From Dehalococcoidia bacterium (GTDB lineage: Bacteria > Chloroflexota > Dehalococcoidia > Dehalococcoidales > JAUVZE01), in the NCBI GenBank assembly GCA_004376435.1, contig SOJS01000090.1:1-10589 (forward strand): DNA of 10,589 bases, given 5' to 3'. Under the pieces are notes generated by a model, which saw only the letters and a list, made by a program, of their open reading frames with translations, searched no databases and was not told where the DNA came from. Both the position numbers and the translations under genes were made by a program. Within the stretch, counting starts at the first letter, position 1. Every line of letters starts with the position of its first letter. This document shows positions 1 through 5,769 of the stretch, one piece after another.

Positions 1-11
1 AAAACATCCAT
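1..11 (-). CDS. Possible start of a further leftward gene (partial)
   Basis: On the minus strand an ATG lies at 9-11, preceded by GAGG at 20-23 with an 8-nt spacer. The next codons are GAT and GTT, then the window ends. It begins 52 nt after the secA stop in the same direction, so it could be the next gene of the glyA-prs-secA block. Only three codons are visible and no product can be assigned. In many bacteria secA is followed by prfB, but nothing here tests that. Confidence is low because the call rests only on a ribosome-binding-site-like match and position. Confidence 0.35.
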
Positions 12-63
12 ACTGATGACCTCACGAGTAAATTATTAGGCAACTTTTCAAACCGCAACATTC

Positions 64-2709
64 TCACCTTCCACAGCATTTCTTATATTTCTTACCTGAG
101 CCACAGGGGCAGGGGTCGTTGCGGCCGACTTTTTTGCCTCCTGCCTTTAGGGGTTGTTTATTAGTGCTGCCGGTACTGGCGGCGGCGACCTGAGCCATTC
201 TTGACGGCGCCGGTTGGGAGGCTTGCTTCTGAACAATGCTGGCATGATAGATAGTATGGGCGACATCATGCTGGATGGTTGACAGCAGGTTGCCAAAGAG
301 GTTGTGCCCCTGTCTTTTGTAGGCGACCAGCGGGTCGCGCTGGCCGGCTGCCATCAGCCCTATCCCCTGGCGCATGTTCTCCATTATTGTCAGGTGCTCC
401 ACCCACAGGTTGTCTATAATGCGCAGCATTACCAGACGCTCCAGAACTCTCATCTTGTCCGAGCCAAACTCCCCCTCCCGTTTCTCATAGAGAGCCTCCG
501 CCTCCCTAGTTAGCCTCTCCTCAATCTGCTCTGGCTTGAGCTGAGAGAGGGCACTGGCATTGACTTCCGGCGGCAGGGGAAAAATGGTAACTACATCAGC
601 TATCAGGGCTTCAATATTCTGGCTGGTATCGTAGCCATCACCGGTGTGGGCGGCCACCATAGCCTCTATCTCCTGCTTGACCATGGTCAGGATGTTTGTC
701 TTCAGGTCGGCGCCGCTTAGTATCTTCTGCCGCTCACTGTAGATAACCTCACGCTGTTTGTTGATGACATCATCATATTCCACCAGGTGCTTGCGCATAT
801 CAAAGTGGTAGCCCTCTACTTGAACTTGAGCATTCTCAATCGCCTTATTTACCAGCGCATTCTCAATCGGGGTGTTCTCATCCAGTCCAGCCCAGTCCAT
901 AATGCCTTTAATGCGCTCGCCGCCAAAGCGGTGGACGACATCATCCTCTAAAGATACATAGAAGCGGGAGCTGCCCGGGTCACCCTGCCGCCCGGCTCTA
1001 CCCCGCAGCTGGTTATCAATCCGCCTTGCCTCGTGGCGCTCGGTGCCGATAATATGAAGCCCGCCAAGTTCAACTACCTTGTTGTGCTGTTTCTGCCACT
1101 CCGCCTCCCCCTGCCCATCAGAACTGCCGCCGAGGACAATATCAACGCCGCGCCCGGCCATGTTGGTGGCTACCGTTACCGCCCCCGGCTGACCTGCCTG
1201 GGTGATGATATGGGCTTCCTTCTCGTGATGCTTGGCGTTGAGCACCTGATGGGGTATTCCTTTCTTCTTGAGCAGGTCGCTTAAAAGCTCTGACTTCTCA
1301 ATAGACACCGTGCCGATGAGCACCGGCTGCTCCTGTTGGTGGAGCTGTTCAATCTCGCGCACCGTTGCCTTGAACTTGGACATCTCATCCTTGTATATCT
1401 GGTCGGGAGAGTCGAGGCGGATCATTGGTTTGTGGGTCGGGATAACCACCACCTCAAGCTTGTATATCTTGTGGAACTCCTCAGCCTCGGTGAGGGCGGT
1501 GCCGGTCATGCCGGATAGCTTTTGGTACATGCGGAAGTAGTTCTGGATGGTTATAGTGGCATAGGTCATGCTCTCCCGCTGCACCTTGACTCCCTCTTTG
1601 GCTTCTAGTGCCTGATGCAGCCCTTCCGAGTAGCGGCGGCCAAGCATCAGCCGTCCGGTGAACTCATCAACGATGATAACCTGGCCGTCCTTGACTACAT
1701 AGTCGCGGTCTCTTTTATAAAGGACATAGGCTTTCAGGGCACTGTCCAGATAGCGGGTCAGGGAATGATTGGTCGGGTCATAGAGGTCGGGCGACTTTAG
1801 CAGGCCCTCTCTCTTGAGCATCTTCTCCACAGTGGTGATGCCGGCATCGGTCAGGTTGACGGTGCGTGTCTTTTCGTCTACGGTGTAGTCCTGCTCGGAA
1901 CGCAGGCGGGGGACAAATCGGGCAAAGGTATGATATTTTTGGGCGGCTTCTTCAGCGGCACCGCTAATAATGAGCGGGGTGCGTGCCTCATCAATAAGCA
2001 GGTTGTCCACCTCATCAACAATGGCGTAGTTAAGCCGGCGCTGAACACAGCGAGATAGGTCAACGACCATGTTATCTCTTAAGTAGTCAAAGCCAAAATC
2101 ACTTGAGGTGCCGTAGACAATATCAGCCTCATAAGCCTCACGGCGGGGGATGGGGCGAAAGTGGCGCCAGTGGTCATCCCCGGAATCAAAGTCGGGGTCA
2201 TAGAGGCGGGCCGGGATAGGCTCATCCGGGGTCTGCTGGGGGTAGATGCTGGCAACACTCACCCCCAGGGCATGGTAGATAGGCCCCATCCAGTAGGGGT
2301 CTCGCCGTGCCAGGTAGTCATTGACGGTCACCAGGTGGCAGCCCTGACCGCCAAGTGAGTTTAAATAGAGGGGAAGGGTGGCCACCAGTGTTTTGCCCTC
2401 GCCGGTTTTCATCTCGGCGATTTTGCCTTGGTGGAGGACAACACCGCCCATAAGCTGGACATCAAAGTGGCGCTGGCCTATTGTTCGCTTGGCGGCTTCA
2501 CGGACGGCGGCGAAGGCTTGGGGCAGGAGTTCATCCAGTGAGCTACCGCTTTTAAGCTGCTTCTTAAACTCATCAGTCTTGCCCCGCAGCTCGTCATCGC
2601 CAAGCTTTTCAAATTCATCCTCCAGCTCATTTACTCGGTCAACTACTGGCTTTAGCTGTTTCAGCTCCTTCTCATTGGAATCAACCAGACCACCCAGCCA
2701 TTTAAGCAT
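64..2709 (-). CDS. secA: Preprotein translocase ATPase subunit SecA
   Basis: SecA is the cytoplasmic motor that pushes unfolded secretory proteins through the SecYEG channel using ATP. The 881-residue product has the family order. A Walker A KTGEGKT lies at residues 101-107 and the Walker B/DEAD-like VDEVD at 231-235, followed by LLIDEARTPLIISG. The preprotein cross-linking domain follows, with IVDEFTGR near 346-353. The second motor domain has TNMAGRGVDI near 515-524 and the arginine-finger region LRGRAGRQGDPGSS at 568-581. The C-terminus is a zinc-binding SEC-C motif with cysteines at 867, 869, 878 and 879 (CxC...CC, where E. coli has C-H). Residues about 157-188 form an extra acidic/aromatic segment absent from E. 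coli SecA as I recall it. The start is ATG with GAGGGG 6 nt upstream; a strong AAAGGAGG overlaps the prs stop codon but lies 19 nt from this ATG. The gap to prs is 25 nt, so co-transcription is likely. Confidence 0.98.
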   Translation of the reverse strand: MLKWLGGLVDSNEKELKQLKPVVDRVNELEDEFEKLGDDELRGKTDEFKKQLKSGSSLDELLPQAFAAVREAAKRTIGQRHFDVQLMGGVVLHQGKIAEMKTGEGKTLVATLPLYLNSLGGQGCHLVTVNDYLARRDPYWMGPIYHALGVSVASIYPQQTPDEPIPARLYDPDFDSGDDHWRHFRPIPRREAYEADIVYGTSSDFGFDYLRDNMVVDLSRCVQRRLNYAIVDEVDNLLIDEARTPLIISGAAEEAAQKYHTFARFVPRLRSEQDYTVDEKTRTVNLTDAGITTVEKMLKREGLLKSPDLYDPTNHSLTRYLDSALKAYVLYKRDRDYVVKDGQVIIVDEFTGRLMLGRRYSEGLHQALEAKEGVKVQRESMTYATITIQNYFRMYQKLSGMTGTALTEAEEFHKIYKLEVVVIPTHKPMIRLDSPDQIYKDEMSKFKATVREIEQLHQQEQPVLIGTVSIEKSELLSDLLKKKGIPHQVLNAKHHEKEAHIITQAGQPGAVTVATNMAGRGVDIVLGGSSDGQGEAEWQKQHNKVVELGGLHIIGTERHEARRIDNQLRGRAGRQGDPGSSRFYVSLEDDVVHRFGGERIKGIMDWAGLDENTPIENALVNKAIENAQVQVEGYHFDMRKHLVEYDDVINKQREVIYSERQKILSGADLKTNILTMVKQEIEAMVAAHTGDGYDTSQNIEALIADVVTIFPLPPEVNASALSQLKPEQIEERLTREAEALYEKREGEFGSDKMRVLERLVMLRIIDNLWVEHLTIMENMRQGIGLMAAGQRDPLVAYKRQGHNLFGNLLSTIQHDVAHTIYHASIVQKQASQPAPSRMAQVAAASTGSTNKQPLKAGGKKVGRNDPCPCGSGKKYKKCCGR

Positions 2710-2734
2710 AGTCTTCCCCTCGAATCAGCCTCCT

Positions 2735-3673
2735 TTACTCAAACATAGCTCCTATTGATTTTCCGGTATGGATGCGTTGGATGGCTTCACCCAGCAGTGG
2801 CGCTATGGGCAGGACGGTAATCTTACCCATCTCCTTTTCGTTGTTTACGGGGAGGGTATCGGTAACTATTACCTCCTTCACCGGCGATGAGGCTATCCTC
2901 CCAAGGACAGGACCGGAGAAAACAGGATGGGTGCAGCAGGCATATACCTCCTTAACCTTCTTCTCCAGCAGGGTGGCGACAGTGTTTGTCAGGGAGCCGG
3001 CGGTGTCTATTTCATCATCAACAGTAAGCGCCACCCTGCCCGCCACCTCACCGATGACATTCAATGTCTCCGTCTGTCCGGCGTTGCCCAGCCGCCTCTT
3101 TTCCATAATTGCCAGCGGGGCATTAAGCTTTTCCGCCAGGTCACGCGCCCGCTTGGAAATGCCGATGTCAGTGGCCACTACCACCAGATTATTAAAGGTT
3201 TTACCCTTAAAATAACTGCCTAGAATATTAAGCGCTGTCAGCTCATCAACCGGTATGTTAAAGAAGCCCTGAATCTGGGCAGCGTGCAAATCCACAGTCA
3301 GTACCCGGTTAGCCCCAGCTACCGTGAGCAGGTCAGCAACCAGCCTGGCGGTTATTGGCACCCGGGGCTGGTCTTTTTTATCAGTGCGGCCGTAGGCGTA
3401 GTAGGGGATGACGGCGGTGATACGCCCGGCTGAGGCTCTTTTTAGGGCATCAAGCATAATCAGCAGCTCCACCAGGTTCTTATTCACCGGCGAGGAGAGG
3501 GGCTGAATGACAAAGGTGTCTCGCTGGCGGACATTCTCCAGAATGCGGACAAAGATATTCTCGTTGCTGAACTCAAAGACCTCACACTTACCCAAGGGTA
3601 TTTTAAGATATTCCGTAATCGCCTTGGCTAGAGCCGGGTGGGCATTGCCGGTGAATACCTTCAGCTCATCCAT
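2735..3673 (-). CDS. prs: Ribose-phosphate pyrophosphokinase (PRPP synthetase)
   Basis: This enzyme makes 5-phosphoribosyl-1-pyrophosphate from ribose 5-phosphate and ATP, feeding purine, pyrimidine, NAD, histidine and tryptophan synthesis in the cytosol. The 312-residue length is normal for class I enzymes. Visible motifs are FSNENIFVRI near 35-44, PVNKNLVELLIMLDALKRAS near 62-81, the catalytic loop VDLHAAQIQGFF at 127-138 with His130, the flexible-loop EKRR at 191-194, and the PRPP-binding loop VDDEIDTAGS at 218-227. Several classical positions differ from the B. subtilis-type enzyme: YGRTDKKDQ for YARQDRK, ATDIGI for SPDxGG, and AGS for AGT. The basic and acidic catalytic residues remain, so I expect an active enzyme of a divergent bacterial subgroup. 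The start is ATG with AAGGGGG at 3683-3689, 9 nt upstream. It lies between glyA and secA on the same strand. Confidence 0.95.
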   Translation of the reverse strand: MDELKVFTGNAHPALAKAITEYLKIPLGKCEVFEFSNENIFVRILENVRQRDTFVIQPLSSPVNKNLVELLIMLDALKRASAGRITAVIPYYAYGRTDKKDQPRVPITARLVADLLTVAGANRVLTVDLHAAQIQGFFNIPVDELTALNILGSYFKGKTFNNLVVVATDIGISKRARDLAEKLNAPLAIMEKRRLGNAGQTETLNVIGEVAGRVALTVDDEIDTAGSLTNTVATLLEKKVKEVYACCTHPVFSGPVLGRIASSPVKEVIVTDTLPVNNEKEMGKITVLPIAPLLGEAIQRIHTGKSIGAMFE

Positions 3674-3704
3674 TAAATTTTACCCCCTTTAGAAATAGCT
3701 TTAA

Positions 3705-3730
3705 TTTATAGCACCTAAAATATTATAGCA
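3705..3730 (-). promoter_or_regulatory. Tandem extended -10 elements, candidate prs-secA promoters
   Basis: Read on the minus strand, the glyA-prs gap contains TGCTATAAT (positions 3722-3730) and, 17 nt downstream, TGCTATAAA (3705-3713). Each is a TGn extended -10 followed by a perfect or near-perfect -10 hexamer. No convincing -35 hexamer lies 16-18 nt upstream of either, which fits extended -10 promoters. They would start transcription roughly 20-45 nt before the prs ATG. A perfect palindrome CAAAATTTTG (3756-3765) lies about 26 nt upstream of the first element. This is a sequence-match prediction only. Confidence 0.45.
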
Positions 3731-3776
3731 CTATTGATGGGCTTCTCTAAAGGGGCAAAATTTTGGCTAAAAAGTC

Positions 3777-5021
3777 CTAGGTGTCAATTCCCGGCACCGG
3801 AAAGCGCCGGCATATCTGGCTGGCTTCTTTTTTTACCTGGTTCTGGATATCAGTGTTATCAATATTGGTGATTACCCTGACGATTAATGAGGCGATGAGT
3901 TTCATTTCCTCGGCTCTGAAACCGCGTGTGGTTACTGCCGGTGTGCCCAGCCTGATGCCGCTGGTTACCGCCGGTGGCTGGGGGTCAAAGGGGATGGCGT
4001 TGCGATTAACCACAATGCTAGCCGCCTCCAGTGCCTTCTCTGCTTCCCGGCCGCTGACGCCGGTCTTGGTGAGGTCTACTAGAAGCAGGTGGTTATCGGT
4101 GCCGCCTGATATCAGGCGCAGCCCCAGCCTTTTTAGCTCACTGGCCAGGGTAAGGGCATTATCCAGTGTTGCTTTCTGGTAGTCAAGAAAATCAGGCCGG
4201 GCAGCTTCATGGAAGGCGACCGCTTTAGCCGCGATGGCATGCATCAGGGGACCACCCTGCATTCTGGGGAAGACGGCGTTATCTACTGCCTGAGCCAGTT
4301 CACGGCGGCATAGAATAAAGCCGCTCCTGGGACCACGCAGTGTCTTGTGTGTTGTTGAGGTGACGACATCGGCATAGGGCATTGGGGTGGGGTGCAGTCC
4401 TACCGCCACTATACCGGCTATGTGTGCCATATCCACCATAAGCTTGGCTCCCACCAGGTCAGCAATTTGCCGCAAGCGCTCAAAGTCAATAATGCGGGGG
4501 TAGGCGCTGGCGCCGGCGACAATCAGCTTGGGCTTGTGCTCCCGAGCCAGCTTTTCTACCTGCTGGTAGTCAATCCGCTCTGTTTCCCGGTTAATCCCGT
4601 AGGGGATGAAGTTGTATGATAAGCCGGAGAAGCTCACCCTGTCGCCGTGGGTGAGGTGACCGCCGTGAGCCAGACTCATGCCCATAACCTTGTCGCCATA
4701 ATCCAGCAGGACGTAGTAAGCCGCCATATTAGCCTGAGCCCCGCTGTGGGGCTGGACATTAACATGCTGGGCGCAAAATAGCTCTTTTGCCCTCTGGATA
4801 GCCAGGTTCTCAACAGTGTCCACATTCTCACAGCCGCCATAGTAGCGCCGCTGGGGATAACCCTCGGCATACTTGTTGGTCAGGAGCGAGCCCTCGGCTT
4901 CAAGCACTGCTTTGCTGGCGTAGTTTTCAGAGGCGATAAGGTTTATCGTTTCCCGCTGCCGCTTCCCCTCCCTGATAATTGCCTGGCTGATTTCGGGGTC
5001 GGTTTGATTTATAAAGTTCAC
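3777..5021 (-). CDS. glyA: Serine hydroxymethyltransferase
   Basis: GlyA is a cytosolic pyridoxal-phosphate enzyme that interconverts serine and glycine while loading a one-carbon unit onto tetrahydrofolate. The 414-residue product has the normal bacterial length. Recognisable segments are NLIASENYAS (27-36), NKYAEGYPQRRYYGGCENVD (49-68), the serine-binding and PLP-stacking region around SLAHGGHLTHG, the cofactor aspartate/histidine VDMAHIAG (196-203), and the PLP-lysine motif TSTTHKTLRGPRSG with Lys226. PQGGP-type residues before the active-site loop read FPRMQGGPLMH, a mild variant of FPGIQGGP. The start codon is GTG at 5019-5021, supported by AGGA (5029-5032) 7 nt upstream and by the family N-terminus. 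It heads the leftward block and is divergent from the glycosylase gene. PRPP synthetase and GlyA both supply purine synthesis, a plausible reason for adjacency, but this is inference. Confidence 0.97.
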   Translation of the reverse strand: MNFINQTDPEISQAIIREGKRQRETINLIASENYASKAVLEAEGSLLTNKYAEGYPQRRYYGGCENVDTVENLAIQRAKELFCAQHVNVQPHSGAQANMAAYYVLLDYGDKVMGMSLAHGGHLTHGDRVSFSGLSYNFIPYGINRETERIDYQQVEKLAREHKPKLIVAGASAYPRIIDFERLRQIADLVGAKLMVDMAHIAGIVAVGLHPTPMPYADVVTSTTHKTLRGPRSGFILCRRELAQAVDNAVFPRMQGGPLMHAIAAKAVAFHEAARPDFLDYQKATLDNALTLASELKRLGLRLISGGTDNHLLLVDLTKTGVSGREAEKALEAASIVVNRNAIPFDPQPPAVTSGIRLGTPAVTTRGFRAEEMKLIASLIVRVITNIDNTDIQNQVKKEASQICRRFPVPGIDT

Positions 5022-5028
5022 TCTCTCT

Positions 5029-5032
5029 TCCT
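5029..5032 (-). promoter_or_regulatory. Ribosome-binding site supporting the glyA GTG start
   Basis: On the minus strand AGGA at these positions sits 7 nt before the GTG at 5019-5021, within the purine-rich run AGGAAGAGAGA. No ATG in the correct frame gives a better family N-terminus, so GTG is the most likely initiation codon. Confidence 0.6.
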
Positions 5033-5055
5033 GGATAAAAGCTGATTTTTAGGAT

Positions 5056-5085
5056 AGTTTACAACAATTGCCCCTGCTTTGACAA
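5056..5085 (-). promoter_or_regulatory. Candidate glyA promoter
   Basis: On the minus strand TTGTCA (5080-5085) and TAAACT (5056-5061) are separated by 18 nt, matching the -35 and -10 consensus at 5/6 and 4/6 positions. The implied transcript start is about 30 nt before the glyA GTG. This is a weak, pattern-based prediction. It overlaps one of the two TTGACA boxes read in the other direction. Confidence 0.35.
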
Positions 5086-5102
5086 ACCGTTTCTTAATTG
5101 AC

Positions 5103-5129
5103 TTGACATATAAAAAGTGCTACCATAAT
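5103..5129 (+). promoter_or_regulatory. Candidate promoter of the glycosylase-RNase J-ftsK operon
   Basis: A perfect -35 hexamer TTGACA (5103-5108) is followed after 15 nt by CATAAT (5124-5129), a 5/6 match to the -10 consensus. The spacer is shorter than the ideal 17. A second perfect TTGACA lies 24 nt upstream at 5079-5084 but has no matching -10. Transcription from here would give a leader of roughly 25-30 nt before the ATG at 5163. Confidence 0.5.
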
Positions 5130-5162
5130 CAAAAGGTTGGTCGCCTGCTTTAATGAGATGAG

Positions 5163-5765
5163 ATGTCAGCGCTGAGCGAGCTTTATAAAGAGATTGAACT
5201 CTGCCAGAAGTGTGAGATAGCCAAATATCGGACTAGAGCTGTACCTGGTGAAGGCGCCGAGGATGCCGAGATAATGTTCATCGGTGAGGCACCTGGCTGG
5301 CACGAAGACAAGCAGGGGCGCCCCTTTGTCGGACCGGCCGGGCAATTTCTGGATGAACTGCTGGCCGCTATCGGCTTAAAACGGCAGCAGGTATATATCA
5401 CCAACGTGGTTAAAACCCGTCCCCCCAGCAACCGTGATCCCCTACCCATGGAGATAGAGAACTGCCGCCAGTGGCTGAACCGCCAGATTGAGATAATTAA
5501 ACCCAAGATGATTGTCACTTTAGGGCGCTACTCAATGGCGATGTTTTTCCCCGGCAAGAGCATAAGCAAGATTCACGGTACTGCCCAGAAGCGGGATGAT
5601 ATTATCTACTATGCTATGTATCACCCGGCGGCTGCCCTTCACCAGCAGAGCCTGCGCCGTATTATTGAGGAAGATATGCTTAAGATTCCCAAGCTGCTGG
5701 CTGAGGCGAAAAATATAGCCGAGGTAGAGCCATCGCCGCAGCAGTTAAGCATGTTTGAGGTTTAA
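5163..5765 (+). CDS. Family 4-type uracil-DNA glycosylase
   Basis: This enzyme family removes uracil from DNA to start base-excision repair of deaminated cytosine. The 200-residue product has the family motifs: GEAPGWHEDKQGRPFVGPAG at 41-60 (uracil-binding and catalytic segment), VYITNVVKTRPPSNR at 77-91, and the second catalytic motif YHPAAAL at 153-159. Family 4 enzymes normally bind a [4Fe-4S] cluster through four cysteines. Here Cys14, Cys17 and Cys101 are present, but the position after VVK is Thr85 (codon ACC at 5415-5417) instead of cysteine, and the protein has no other cysteine. The C-terminus QLSMFEV (residues 194-200) resembles the bacterial sliding-clamp-binding motif QL[SD]LF. 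The ATG at 5163 gives the standard N-terminus but has only a weak GATGAG-type ribosome-binding sequence. RNase J begins 4 nt after the stop codon. The family is often mislabelled as phage SPO1 DNA polymerase-related. Confidence 0.92.
   Translation: MSALSELYKEIELCQKCEIAKYRTRAVPGEGAEDAEIMFIGEAPGWHEDKQGRPFVGPAGQFLDELLAAIGLKRQQVYITNVVKTRPPSNRDPLPMEIENCRQWLNRQIEIIKPKMIVTLGRYSMAMFFPGKSISKIHGTAQKRDDIIYYAMYHPAAALHQQSLRRIIEEDMLKIPKLLAEAKNIAEVEPSPQQLSMFEV
5757..5760 (+). promoter_or_regulatory. Ribosome-binding site choosing the RNase J ATG start
   Basis: GAGG at these positions lies inside the last codons of the glycosylase gene and 9 nt before the ATG at 5770. An in-frame TTG at 5755 would add five residues and overlap the upstream gene. 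However, this GAGG would then fall within its own first codons, and the added residues are not part of the family. The ATG is preferred. Confidence 0.65.
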
Positions 5766-5769
5766 GTTT

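Noticed and set aside
1..63. Intrinsic terminator after secA
   Set aside because: No GC-rich hairpin with a following T-run is visible. The stretch instead holds a ribosome-binding-like site and ATG in the same direction.
2378..2758. 126-codon open frame on the plus strand opposite the secA start and prs end
   Set aside because: It is antisense to conserved SecA motifs, serine-rich and low in complexity, with no supported ribosome-binding site.
2772..3215. 147-codon open frame on the plus strand opposite prs
   Set aside because: It is a shadow of the conserved prs coding frame with no recognisable domain.
3756..3765. Palindrome CAAAATTTTG after glyA considered as a terminator
   Set aside because: The stem is A/T-only apart from one pair, has no loop and is not followed by a T-run in the glyA direction. 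It could only be an operator-like or chance palindrome.
3674..3776. Riboswitch in the glyA-prs gap (purine, glycine or folate class)
   Set aside because: The gap is 103 nt and A/T-rich, and I see neither a paired-stem architecture nor conserved core sequences of those classes.
5755..5769. TTG start giving RNase J five more residues
   Set aside because: It overlaps the glycosylase stop region, and the GAGG ribosome-binding site fits the ATG at 5770, which also begins the conserved N-terminus.
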